In this document: piece after piece, positions 36,409-46,040 of the stretch
How positions within the stretch are numbered: the stretch's first letter is position 1
Layout of the letters: every line of letters starts with the position of its first letter
Assembly: GCA_030710605.1 (NCBI GenBank)
Contig: CP092874.1
Location: 74,279,044-74,343,043 of the forward strand
Direction of reading: 5' to 3'
Source: Cordylochernes scorpioides
Taxonomy: Eukaryota > Arthropoda > Arachnida > Pseudoscorpiones > Chernetidae
DNA: 64,000 bases
Made by a program: the position numbers and the translations under genes
The notes under the pieces: generated by a model
Databases searched by the model: none
Seen by the model: the letters and a program-made list of their open reading frames with translations, nothing else
Told to the model about the DNA's origin: nothing

Positions 36409-37336
36409 TATATAAATGAATGTTTGTATGTTTGTTTGTTTGTATGTCCGGTATACAAATTCGCAATATTTCACTAATTCAAACCAAAATTTCCATACAT
36501 AGGTAAATAAATACGGGAAAGACGATAGGCTATTTTAAAAAATATATAAATCAATTATTAAAACTATATATTTTTAGTCAGAAAATGATGATGACGATAT
36601 TGCTGTATCATGTTTGATTATCAGATACAAAATTATATCGGGAAAAATATTCCAAAAAACAGAGACCACGGGTGAAACCAGTTCATTATTTTGTACGCAG
36701 GAACAAAATTCTAACAGAAAAACATTCATTCGAGCAGAAAACAAAAGCCAGATCATCTTTCTATAAAAACTAGCCGAATGACCCGGGCAACGCCCGTGTT
36801 TTACCCGAATGAATGTTTTAATTCAAATACTATTTGTTACAAGTATAAATTGGCGCCTTATATAAATGCATATGTTAGTTAATAACTATAGCCTATGTGC
36901 TTTGTCTGTCTATGTACTGTTGGCTTCCGTAGGCGTCTCTTACTGGGAAAAAGAAAGAGAGGATTCCATTTGGTTATTAACTAATATATGCATTTATTTA
37001 AGGAGCGACCCGCTCCAACACAATGGTTACAAAAACGAAAAAGCGAGTGGGGGGGGGGGGGGGGGGGGGGCAAAGGTGGCGTGGTCGTAGCCAACCAATA
37101 GGAGGGCGCCATTCCAAAATAAAGAAAGCAAACGGTGACGGAGATGACTGATTAAGAGATGAAGAATGACGCTCGTAACTGTATATAAAATATCGCTTCT
37201 CAGGCACAAAGTTTGGAGCGGGACGTTTCACAAGAGTGACATCCACGGCGCCAATTTATAATTATAACGAATAGTATTTGAATAAAAAAATTTAATCGGG
37301 TAAAACCCGGGCGTTGACCGGGTCATTCGGCTAGTT
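36409..37336 (+). mobile_element. Helitron-like element, interrupted by another
   Basis: A 5'-like start (TATATAAATGAATGTTTG, TGTTTGTTTGTATG) lies directly after the mariner end. The 3' terminus, GGGCGTTGACCGGGTCATTC followed by GGCTAG and T, lies at 37336. A second Helitron sits inverted between them. The pairing of these two ends as one element is inference. The 3' end itself (37198-37336) is clear. Confidence 0.55.
36770..37188 (-). mobile_element. Non-autonomous Helitron, inverted, nested
   Basis: On the minus strand the element ends in the CCCGGGT hairpin, CATTCGG and CTAG (36773-36770), then host T. Its 5' part has GTTACGAGCGTCATTC, as in the copies at 43565 and 44251. It contains a long G-tract (37050-37069 on plus) and the palindromic GGAGCGACCCGCTCC. 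There is no coding capacity. Confidence 0.82.
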
Positions 37337-37386
37337 AACAATAATAATGTATCTGTAATAATTACGTGTCTGTAACTTTGTAATAT

Positions 37387-37550
37387 ATAGTTAAACCTGT
37401 CTATAGCACCCCCTCTTGGGATTGACCAAAATAGAGTGCTATAGACAGGTGACTTTTAATGTAAAATCGCATCGTACTAAGTATTCAAAATCAGGCGCTA
37501 TAGAGAGGAAGGCGCTATTTAGAGGGGGCGCTATTGACAGGTTTAACTGT
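37387..37550. mobile_element. MITE with TTAAACCTGTC inverted repeats
   Basis: Ends AGTTAAACCTGTCTATAGCA and its inverted partner (TGCTATTGACAGGTTTAACT-like) form terminal inverted repeats of about 28 bp with few mismatches around about 110 bp of unique DNA. The CAGTTAAACCT start resembles pogo/Tigger-type termini. TA flanks are plausible but not decisive. Confidence 0.72.
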
Positions 37551-38525
37551 AGTTCACAATAAATTTAGGGCTACCTCAAACCAAAAGAGACATATTTCAG
37601 TTAGGCATTAGCTTACATCACTACCCACGTCTTACGATGAATTGAACAATCCGCCGCGAGCAGATTTCTTTGCGGAAGAGCATTGCTCGAAGCAAATATT
37701 TAAATGTAATTCTACTGTCCTATAAGCTTATGTCCATAGTTTACTTGAAAACCATTTCTAAGATTCCATCCTTCAGTGTAGCATATAAAAGCAGAATGAT
37801 CCAATACAATATTAGAGCTCTGAGAGGCGGTCTGGTGGATTAAATTGGCGAAACCGCTGGGAGGGTTCACCACTGATGAGCCAAGCCCTCCCAATATATT
37901 CTTTCATCGCAGTAAGGACAGTAGAAGTTTGTATTATTATAAAAGAAACTTTCGTGTTTTTAAATCCTTTTATTTTATATGTATAGATGGCGCGTTATTG
38001 CTTTGTATTAGATTTCTATCTATTTAAGGCCTAATCTTCAGTGATAACGATTTTTAAAAAGATTTTATTTAACATGATTCATTTCTCTGTCCACAAATTT
38101 TGTAATCAATTATCACGTTTAGTCTGAAATTTTGTTCACTTATTCGAACATGATGTTAATTCAGGTTGACAAATTTTCAGACCTCGGGTGATCAGAGTGG
38201 ATGGAAACGGGCTTATTTCCGAATTGCCTTTAAAATTTTATAATTAATTATAATATGCTTTTCCCCAAACCACATGGAAGTCTTAAATTTTGAACACACA
38301 CACACTCGCTCAGTCCAACTATAATTGTAGGTGTGTAAATTTTCAGACATCTGGCTAGTCATGAGAACTCATCGAATATGCGACTTGAATTCTTCAGTGA
38401 TTATTCAAAACTTGAAAAAAGAAAGAAATCCAAATATTCAGGTTCTCTTATCTGAAACTTCTTTGAAATTAAAATAAAAAATCTGGTATGAATTAAAAAA
38501 TATATATCTATTATAATTAAGTAAT
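37551..38525. repeat. Dispersed repeat family C, copy 2 (interrupted)
   Basis: Starts GTTCACAATAAATTTAGGG (37554), is split by the element at 37669-38009, and resumes with CTATTTAAGG..AACGATTTTTAA to the TCTATTATAATTAAGTAATTTG block near 38525. It aligns by eye with 47925-48475 along its length. Confidence 0.78.
37669..38009 (-). mobile_element. Foldback-family element with 7-bp TSD
   Basis: AGATTTC flanks the insert (37662-37668 and 38010-38016). The repeat copy at 47925-48475 shows the unoccupied site (GAGCAGATTTCCATCTATTT at about 48009-48028), which fixes the boundaries. Inside, in reverse, are the family hallmarks GGCGAAACCGCTGGGAGGGT and TTACTGCGATGAAA. A 7-8 bp TSD suggests hAT-type integration. 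Clear terminal inverted repeats are not visible. Confidence 0.8.
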
Positions 38526-38579
38526 TTGTTTTCAATATCATCAAGCATACATTTATATTAAATATACCTCTGTGTGGTG

Positions 38580-39060
38580 GGTGGTGCTGCAGCTATTTGA
38601 GAACACACAATATAGGTGCCACACTTTTCTGTGTGTTATAGTAAAATAGTTTTCTTTTCTGTTGCAGGTAGACATGGCAGAAACTACTCTCACACAAGAA
38701 ATGAAGAGGCAGGCAGTTATTGTCTCCTTGGCTGCAGAACACACCGATTCAGAAACTGTTGCATTCTTGAAAGTCGCCCGATCATTTTTTTTTTTCAAAG
38801 TTCAGAGAGAATTGGGAGCTGCAAAGGGTGATGTGGTAGAAGTTTCCCAAAGGAAACGACATTGTCGACGTTCTGAAAGTATCAGGACGCCAGACTTTAT
38901 AAGCTATGTCCAAGCTGCCATCGATGAGGACCTGTGAAGTCGATGAGGGCACTCTCCAGGGAGTTGTAGGTTGATGAGGCTACCATCCGATGTGTAGTTC
39001 ATGAAGACCTCCATTACAAATCATATGGATTTTTGTTTGAATAAAAGGTCGTGTCCTTAG
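38580..39060 (+). pseudogene. Transposase N-terminus relic (HTH part)
   Basis: From 38671 the frame reads MAETTLTQEMKRQAVIVSLA, then ETVAFLKVARSFFFFKVQRE and RKRHCRRSESIRTPDFISYV, a helix-turn-helix N-terminal region like those of the transposase family seen at 34563. After the stop at 38935 other frames continue (MRALSREL-like, then ATIRCVVHEDLHYKSYG). A T-rich run before 38669 ends in CAG, like a splice acceptor, but this may be chance. It is a dead fragment. Confidence 0.7.
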
Positions 39061-39720
39061 TTTTTAAAAGCTACGTTGAAAACAACTTTTGAATAATACA
39101 TTTAAAAAAAAAGCTTAAGAGACGTTATAGTAATATTTGACCAAGAAATTCATAGATTTTCCGAAAAAGTTATTTTTTTTTTAACAATTATTGCTAATCA
39201 CAAATCCCCATTGCTTTAAGCACGATATATGTAGAACAATTTTTTATAATAGATAATAATAATTATTATTGAAGGACTTTGACATCATCTTGGCAAATGG
39301 CGCCACCACAAAGATATAGTTCCTCATATTTAGAAATATTTAATTATCACAGACCAACACTTAACTATTTAACGTAAACTTCATTGCCGTTGCAAGGAAC
39401 GACAGTAGCAGCTCCAGATGGTTGAAGACAAAGAGTCTACCAAGGCGTTATTTGTGTCATAATTACGGCACAATTATTGCTTCTAAGAGTGTCTTTAGCA
39501 ATTGGGTCAGTTAGGGGACAAGGTTCGGTTCAGCCAGCCGTGACGGCGCTTGCTTAATGGATTATGTGGACAAGCTCTCACCTACTGTACTTACTTAGTA
39601 CGGTAGATCATCTATTTGCTTCAACCATTCTATACTCTGGATATATCTGGCTTAGTATAAAACTTGATCTCCTTGCCATAATAAGCACAGGTACTTACTT
39701 AGCACTATGTTTATATCTTT
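39061..39720. other. No recognised gene
   Basis: AT-rich sequence with T-tracts. Short ORFs only, nothing identifiable. Confidence 0.5.
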
Positions 39721-39985
39721 ATTGTTGTTGTTGTCGTGTCCAATGAAGAGCCTCAGGTGTCTCCATGCATCTCTATCACAGCAATGTCCTCTATCTTGGG
39801 TGTGTAAAGCTGCTGCTCTGGGTCCATGTCAATTTCTGCAAGGCTGCGGCCATTGCTGGGCAAGAGAATATGTGAGTAGGTGTTAGTTTTACATCAGGAC
39901 AGTTGTTGCATTTCCTATAGGTTAGTGTGCAATCTGGATGTATTGTCATTCCTTTGTAGTGTTTTGTTCTTAAGGTGAAAAGACA
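39721..39985 (-). mobile_element. 5'-truncated LINE 3' UTR copy
   Basis: Aligns with the 3' UTR at 23275-23575 on the same strand: both have TGTCTCCATGCATCTC, TATCTTGGGTGTGTAAAGCT and TGTATTGTCATTCCTTT, and end in CGACAACAACAACAA. Only the non-coding tail was inserted here. Confidence 0.85.
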
Positions 39986-40796
39986 TCAGGCTTCAGGGAT
40001 AGGTTTCCTTTTTTTTTGAAATTTGATTTCAAATCTCTTGCTTTCAGGCATGATACAGTAGAAACATAATTTAATAAATCGTCGATAGGAAAAGAGTTAT
40101 AACTAGATACTATTTTACAATTTTACAAGCCAATATGCCTTTGCTTAACGATTTCATTGAATCCAAAGAAATGAAATATGAATTACATAATTTAAATATA
40201 GAATAAAAACAAAAATATAATTTAGATATCCCAATCACAATGACGGATTTTATTGAATATAAAAGACAAATGTAAAGGCATACATGTATGACAGTGCAAG
40301 TGTCCCTAGGGGGACATAACGCTTTGAATTGAAATAAAATAATTTTTGAAAATTTTTGCATAATTTTATACAAAAGTGGAATAAAATAAATTTCAATATT
40401 CATTTTTTAATACGGCAGCAAAACTGGGATATAACTTTGGATGAATGGTTTATTAGTAAATCTTATTCTTGGTTTTTACAGTAGATCTTCAGAAGGGATT
40501 TCTCTATTTTGTGGCTTTGGAGTGGGCTCAGGGGAAAGTACGTATGTTGTAAAAATCAGGAAGCCTTCTGCTTATACTATTACATTTTCTTGATACGATT
40601 GATTCTATTACGTGTCTCTGTTTTTTTTTTTTGTGATACTACAGTACTGGGTTGACGGTTCTGATAAGATGAATGAGTAGCCTGTTTCTTTTATATGCTG
40701 GTACACTAATGATATATTGTCTTGGATATTTATATTTCGTTTATGTCCGAAGATTCTAATGTTTAAATATTTGAGTTTGCTAAATTTTGTCCACGG

Positions 40797-40800
<4 letters not shown>
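39986..40800. other. No gene; short shared 3'-tail motif
   Basis: The segment at about 40277-40345 (GTGCAAGTGTCCCTAGGGGG, ACATAACGC, then AATAAAATAA) recurs at 63952-64000. It has a CCC-TAG-GGG hairpin and looks like the 3' terminus of a retroelement. Nothing else is recognised in this stretch. Confidence 0.5.

Positions 40801-40830
<30 letters not shown>
40801..40830. repeat. (GA)n microsatellite
   Basis: About fourteen GA dinucleotides directly before the MITE at 40847. Confidence 0.97.
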
Positions 40831-40832
<2 letters not shown>

Positions 40833-40846
40833 CACATATATTATAA

Positions 40847-41257
40847 TTAATTAAAAAGGCATATATTGGATCAAAATATCATTTATTTTACTAATATTTT
40901 AGTTAGCTGAACGCTAACCTTTATCAAGGTATTATAACATATTAATGTGTGTCAACAACAAACTCCTACCGGGCATCTGCTCGGTAAGCGGAACACTGTG
41001 GGTTCGATTCCCATCCCTGGGCACTTTTATTTTTCCGTTTATCATTACTCTTCACAATTCATCCTTTCATACTTCATCCCAAAGGTTAGAAATGATCGTT
41101 ATTTCTCTCCTTGAAATAAATTTCGATTTTTCGTTTAAAAGAAACACATGCGGGATAATTTTCAAATGTTGTTCTACAATCATAAGCCGCATTTATTGTA
41201 TTATAAATTACTTTGAAATAAATGATATTTTGATCCAATATATGTCCTTTTAATTAA
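40847..41257. mobile_element. MITE with 42-bp TIRs and tRNA-like core
   Basis: The left end (TTAATTAAAAAGGCATATAT, TGGATCAAAATATCATTTAT) and the right end are inverted copies over about 42 bp with about three mismatches. Inside, 40969-41024 holds a tRNA-like piece: a D-arm-like CTGCTCGGTAAGCGG, then TGGGTTCGATTCCCA with a good Pol III B box, then CCCTGGGCAC. The anticodon arm is too short for a real tRNA. A related end lies at about 56340-56400. Confidence 0.75.
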
Positions 41258-41299
41258 AGATTTATTTATGGATTGCTCTATTTTCAGAAAAAAAGGTAT

Positions 41300-41530
41300 T
41301 CTCATATACAGAATATGCAAATATGAAGCACGAATGTTTCTTTCTCAGATCTCTACAGTCCTACTGCGATGAAAAAATAGGCTTACTAGTGGTTAACCCT
41401 CTCAACGGTTTCGCCAATATTTTAGCTCTAATATTGTATTGGACCATTCTGCTGCTATCCGACACTGAAGAAAGAATGGAAACTTTGTTATGGTATTCCA
41501 AACAAACTTATAATTAAATGTGAAAGAAAT
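41300..41530 (+). repeat. Foldback-family fragment
   Basis: Shares CAGTCCTACTGCGATGAAAA, GTGGTTAACCCTCTCAACGG, TTTCGCC and ATATTGTATTGGACCATTCTGC with the copies at 37669 and 61015. Confidence 0.75.
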
Positions 41531-41583
41531 AGTACAAATGTGATATTGAACTGTTATAAGGTGCATAAATTAATTAATAAAAA

Positions 41584-41990
41584 AAAAGGGGAATATTCTT
41601 ATCGTGCAACTGAAGATGCTAATGGCTTGCGCCATCTATCGGAATAAATATCAACTATTCGTTGAATTGGTCAAATACCCATTTTTGATTAATCATCGTT
41701 AATATTTATTCCGATAGATTGCGCAAGCCATCAGCAACTTTCAGTTACATGATAAGGAGATGCCCCTTTCTTTTTTCTTATAATTAAATGTAAATATTTG
41801 CTTCAAGCAATGTTCCGCAAGCAGAAAATGACAAGGTCAGATAGACATAAATTGATTATAAGTCTATAATAACGCGTCATCTATACACAACAACAACAAT
41901 AACAAATATTAAGCACAATCAAGAACAAAGCAAGCCATCAGCAACTTTCAGATGCACGATAAGGAGGTGCCTTTTTTTAATATAATTTAT
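41584..41990. repeat. Fragments of hammerhead family B, head-to-head
   Basis: An inverted end fragment (about 41590-41700, CTTGCGCCATCTATCGGAAT) is joined to a direct one (about 41700-41770, GATAGATTGCGCAAGCCATC), and another scrap lies at 41928-41980. All are 3' parts of the 42041 unit. They lack the ribozyme. Confidence 0.7.
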
Positions 41991-42040
41991 GTACCTTATC
42001 CCAGTGCAATGTCACATTTGTACTATTTTTTCACGTTATG

Positions 42041-42317
42041 TCGCGGTCTCACGCAATTCTGGCCTTCCGTTTCATGATTTTTCAGGATGCCTGAATGATC
42101 AGTTTTTTGGTCGTTGAGGTACAGCTTGCACCACGCTGATGAGGGCCAACAGCCCGAAACGTGTCCGTGGTTAGCTTTTCTTGAATAATCAAAAATGGGT
42201 AATTGGCCAATTCTGGAATAATTAAAAATCAACGAGAATAGTTGATATTTATTCCGATAGATGGCGCAAGCCATCAGCAACTTTCAGTTGCACGATAAGA
42301 ATATGCCTTTTTCATAA
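42041..42317 (+). mobile_element. Hammerhead family B unit (about 277 bp)
   Basis: The unit runs from TCGCGGTCTCACGCAATTCT to CACGATAAGAATATGCC. A homologous copy of about 284 bp lies at 60362-60645 in the actin intron 2. The ribozyme is at 42123-42176. There is no ORF. The size and single ribozyme fit a monomeric trace of a retrozyme-like or Penelope-derived repeat. Which of these it is cannot be decided here. Confidence 0.65.
42123..42176 (+). ncRNA. Type I hammerhead ribozyme, complete core
   Basis: Plus strand: AGC; internal-loop bases; CCACG (42131-42135); core CTGATGA (42136-42142); stem II GGGC, loop CAACA, GCCC; GAA (42156-42158); AC-GT-GT; cleavage base C at 42165; CGTGG (42166-42170); two or three loop bases; GCT. 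Inner stem I pairs CCACG/CGTGG over five bases plus an A-T, and outer AGC/GCT adds three. Stem III is only AC/GT with a two-base loop, typical of hammerheads that work better as dimers. All conserved residues (CUGAUGA, GAA, GUC cleavage site) are present. Confidence 0.85.
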
Positions 42318-42445
42318 TTAAGTACAATTGTTTTTTTTTTTTTTAAATAAATATACTTTCTACTATCTACTTATATATTTGCCTTATTCTGTCTGTTTGT
42401 CTGTTTGTTTGTTTGTCTGAAGCTCACGGATGGGATTTTTCATAA

Positions 42446-42516
42446 CCATCGGTGGTTCAGTGGTAGAATGCTCGCCTGCCACGCGGGCGGCCCGGGTTCG
42501 ATTCCCGGCCGATGCA
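42446..42516 (+). tRNA. tRNA-Gly (anticodon GCC)
   Basis: A 71-base cloverleaf: acceptor CCATCGG against CCGATGC with six of seven pairs (the first pair is C-C), D arm with GGTTCAGTGGTAGAA as A box, anticodon arm CTCGC-CTGCCAC-GCGGG with GCC at 42478-42480, T arm CCCGG-GTTCGAT-TCCGG-like with intact B box GGTTCGATTCC, and discriminator A. It decodes GGC/GGT. The broken first acceptor pair is the only defect, and it may mean a young pseudogene. A T-tract terminator follows at once. Confidence 0.88.
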
Positions 42517-42534
42517 TTTTTTTTTTTTTTTTTA
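42517..42534 (+). terminator. Pol III T-tract terminator
   Basis: About eighteen consecutive T residues directly after the tRNA-Gly discriminator base, far more than the four or five needed for Pol III termination. Confidence 0.8.
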
Positions 42535-42967
42535 CAATTTTTAAAACTCATTTATATATTATACAAGAATGACATCCACGGCGCCAATTTATAATTGTAA
42601 CGAATAGTATTTGAATAAAAGCATTTAATCGGGTAAAACCCGGGCGTTGCCCGGGTCATTCGTATATAATAATTGTATAAACGAATGCAAGACAAAATCA
42701 CCGCGAATGTTTCTTTTTTTTAAGGCAATTTCTTTTTAAGGCAATTATCGTTATTTATCGTTAATTTTTGTTTCGATTTTATTGAAAAAAAAAAAACGAT
42801 ATGGTGCCTTTAAAAAATTATCTTTATTACTATGCAGTTTTCTATTTAGTCAATATACCTAAGTTCATGTTGCAAATGTAATTATCTCTATCGATTTAGT
42901 AGGTGAAATGCAAAAAAAAAAAAATCGACATGATGAAATCTTTATGAAAATTCACATTTTTATATTT

Positions 42968-43215
42968 TCAAGACACACACAGTTTGGGGCGGGACGTTTC
43001 ACAAGAGAGACATCCACGGCGCCAATTTATAATTGTAACGAATAGTATTTTAATTGAAACATTTTAAAAACACACAGTTTTGAACGGGACGTTTCACAAG
43101 AGTGACATCCATGGCGCCAATTTATAATTGTAACGAATAGTATTTGAATTAAAACGTTTTTAAAATATATACGCACTCGGGTAAAACCCGGGCGTTGCCC
43201 GGGCCATTCGTCTAG
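42968..43215 (+). mobile_element. Two Helitron 3' segments in tandem
   Basis: A CACACAGTTTGGGGCGGGAC block with GTTTCACAAGA, ACATCCACGGCGCC and AATTGTAACGAATAGT occurs at 42968-43060 and again at 43067-43215. Only the second copy ends in the AACCCGGGCGTTGCCCGGG hairpin, CATTCGT, CTAG and host T. The first is a truncated duplicate. Confidence 0.82.
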
Positions 43216-43288
43216 TTACTTTATACGTGAACATATTGATAATTTTGACTCACACAGATTACAAAAGTAGCGATATTCTAAATATATA

Positions 43289-43466
43289 TAGAGTAAACCT
43301 CCTTGTAAAGGACACCTAATTGCAGAGCCAAAGTGTCCTTTAGGGAGAAGTGTCCTCTTACCGGAGAGTTACTAAATTATAAAAATGTTAATTTTTTAAA
43401 TGAAAACTGTCCTTTTTAGAGAGGTTTCCTCTAGCGTGAGTGTCCTCTCATGGAGGTTCTACTGTA
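43289..43466. mobile_element. MITE, pogo/Tigger-like ends
   Basis: The left end TAGAGTAAACCTCCTTG and the right end CATGGAGGTTCTACTGTA are imperfect inverted repeats. TACAGTAGAACCTCC is a very common terminus type in pogo/Tigger elements. The interior has alternating GTGTCCT and AGGACAC motifs. TA lies at both ends. Confidence 0.7.
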
Positions 43467-43564
43467 TTAGAGACGATACATCCTTCCGATAAATGATATT
43501 TATTTTTCGTATTTAGATTTCGTATAATCATTAAAACTATTTCTGAAGACCGTCCTGCGATTAT

Positions 43565-43962
43565 TCTATATACAGTTACGAGCGTCATTCTTAATCAGTC
43601 ATCTCTGTCACCGTTTGCTTTTTTTTTGAATGGCGCCCTCCTATTGGTTGGCTACGGTCACGCCACCTTTGCCCCCCCCCCCCACTCGCCATTTCGTCTT
43701 TGTAACTATTGTGTTGGAGCGGGTCGCTCCCTAAATAAATGCATATATGAGATAATAACCAAATGGAATCCTCTCTTTCTTTTTCCCAGTAAGAGACGCC
43801 TACGGAAGCCAACAGTACATAGACAGATAAAGCACATAGGCTATAGTTATTAACTAACATATGCAATTATTTAAGGCGCCAATTTATAATTGTAACAAAT
43901 AGTATTTGAATCAAAACATTCAATCGGGTAAAACACGGGCGTTACCCGGGTCATTTGGCTAG
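43565..43962 (+). mobile_element. Non-autonomous Helitron (398 bp)
   Basis: Starts TCTATATACAGTTACGAGCG and ends with ACACGGGCGTTACCCGGGTC, ATTTGG, CTAG, then T. The body holds a C-tract, the GGAGCGGGTCGCTCC palindrome, and ACGCCTACGGAAGCCAACAG shared with 36770. It is the most complete copy of this subfamily. Confidence 0.87.
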
Positions 43963-43979
43963 TACAAAATATTAGAGAG

Positions 43980-44032
43980 AGATTACTTATCAGTGGTGAA
44001 CCATCTCAGCGGTTCTGTCAAATTAGGGGGGT
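43980..44032 (+). repeat. Foldback-family scrap
   Basis: The short match CTTATCAGTGGTGAACCATC followed by CAGCGGTT corresponds to the conserved core of the foldback family. Confidence 0.6.
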
Positions 44033-44250
44033 ATTTAGGGAATCTCTCTATAAACATAAGCATATAGGTCAGCGTAGAAATGTAAATATATAATTATTAA
44101 AATCAAAGGCATCGAGCAATGCCCTTCTGCAAATATTATTTTATTGAAAAAGGTTCGTAGAAACAACAAATTAAATACATTAGAGTGCCACACATCTATA
44201 GAATATATTATGCCTATCCTGTAGGAGGAAGCATTTCTCTCTGTCATATA

Positions 44251-44649
44251 CTAGCCGAATGACCCGGCCAACGCCCGTGTTTTACCCGATTGAATGTTTT
44301 GATTCAAATACTATTTGTTACAATTATAAATTGGCGCCTTAAATATATCCCTAATGATAATAGTACTTACATATGTACATAAGTATGTGTATATATGCAC
44401 CTTAATACTACAAAAGCTACATACCTATACTTTCGATATTTGCGGACCTATAATGAGGTATTGTTAACAATAGATTATTTAAGGAGCGACCCGCTCCAAC
44501 ACAATATTTACAAAAACAACAAAGCGAGTGGGGGGGGGCAAAGGTGGCGTGATCGTAGCCAACCAATAGGAGAGCGCCATTCCAAAAAAAAAAAAGCAAA
44601 CGGTGACAGAGATGAAAAAGAATTGATGACGCTCGTAACTCTATATAGA
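44251..44649 (-). mobile_element. Non-autonomous Helitron, inverted
   Basis: On the minus strand it runs from TCTATATAGAGTTACGAGCG (44649 downward) to the hairpin GGGCGTTGGCCGGGTC, ATTCGG and CTAG (44254-44251). The G-tract and the GGAGCGACCCGCTCC palindrome are present. The middle differs from the 43565 copy. Confidence 0.85.
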
Positions 44650-44869
44650 ATGTTTCTTATGGTATTTATAATAAGTAATATTTCTTTACTAGCTCGAACA
44701 ATTTTCTACTAAACATAGATTACAAAAGGAAATCATATTTCTTCAAAAGTGCACAAAATGTAGATAATTTGCCTCACAAAATTGGATTTCGGTCATCCAT
44801 AGACCATTAGAATACTAAGATTCAATCAAGGCATTTTCTAATAAAAAATCTTTAATAAGCAGAAAATCA

Positions 44870-46040
44870 TATGGCGATTCGTTTTACAGATCAAATACTA
44901 TGATAGTTCTCAGGATATATATACTATCATCATTCGCAGGCCTCACGCATTAATAAGTAGCAAATCACATACGGCGATTCGTTTTACAGATCAAATACTA
45001 TGATAGTTCTCAGCATATATATACTATCATCATTCGCAGGCCCCACGCATTAATGAGCAGCAAATCATACGTCGATTCGTTTTACAGATCAAATACTATG
45101 ATAGTTCTCAGGATATATATACTATCATCATTCGCAAGCCTCACGCATTAATAAGTAGCAAATCACATACGGCGATTCGTTTTACAGATCAAATACTATG
45201 ATAGTTCTCAGGATATATATACTATCATCATTTGAAGGCCTCACGCATTAATAAGTAGCAAATCATACGTCGATTCGTTTTACAGATCAAATACTATGAT
45301 AGTTCTCAGGATATATATACTATCATCATTCGCAGGCCTCACGCATTAATAAGTAGCAAATCATACGTCGATTCGTTTCACAGACCAAATACTATGATAG
45401 TTCTCAGGATATATATACTATCATTATTCGCAGGCCTCACGCATTAATGAGCAGCAAATCACATACGGCGATTCGTTTTACAGATCAAATACTATGATAG
45501 TTCTCAGGATATATATACTAGCATCATTCGCAGGCTTCACGCATTAATAAGTAGCAAATCATACGGCGATTCGTTTTACAGATCAAATACTATGATAGTT
45601 CTCAGGATATATATACTAGCATCATTCGCAGGCTTCACGCATTAATAAGTAGCAAATCATACGTCGATTCGTTTTACAGATCAAATACTATGATAGTTCT
45701 CAGGATATATATACTAGCATCATTCGCAGGCCTCACGCATTAATGAGCAGCAAATCATACGTCGATTCGTTTTACAGACCAAATACTATGATAGTTCTCA
45801 GGATATATATATTAGCATCATTCGCAGGCCTCACGCATTAATAAGTAGCAAATCATACGTCGATTCGTTTTACAGACCAAATACTATGATAGTTCTCAGG
45901 ATATATATACTAGCATCATTCTCGCAGGCTTCACGCATTAATAAGTAGCAAATCATACGTCGATTCGTTTTACAGATCAAATACTATGATAGTTCTCAGG
46001 ATATATATATACTATCATCATTCGCAGGCCTCACGCATGG
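44870..46040. repeat. 98-100-bp tandem satellite (about 12 units)
   Basis: Units begin ACAGATCAAATACTATGATA and include CGCAGGCCTCACGCATTAAT and CAAATCATACGTCGATTCGT. CATACGTCG and CACATACGGCG variants alternate. Each unit contains the inverted repeat ATGATAGT-(15)-ACTATCAT, so each can form a hairpin. Units are about 95 percent alike by eye. Confidence 0.96.

Larger units (their letters stand above)
42366..42662 (+). mobile_element. Helitron-like element carrying a tRNA gene
   Basis: A 5'-like start (TCTACTTATATATTTGCC after A) and a TGTTTGTTTGT-type run resemble the starts at 36409 and 61353. The 3' part (ACATCCACGGCGCC, AACCCGGGCGTTGCCCGGGT, CATTCG) is the usual Helitron terminus, but CTAG is missing, so the end is truncated. 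The tRNA gene at 42446 lies between them. That the tRNA was captured by the element is inference from position. Confidence 0.6.

Noticed and set aside
36990-37250. Poly-Pro or Gly-rich ORFs near 37027-37246
   Set aside because: They arise from the G/C-tract inside a Helitron and change frame with tract length.
40969-41024. Functional tRNA gene
   Set aside because: B box and T arm are good, but the anticodon arm is about eight bases too short and the acceptor 5' strand is missing. Kept as tRNA-like core of a MITE.
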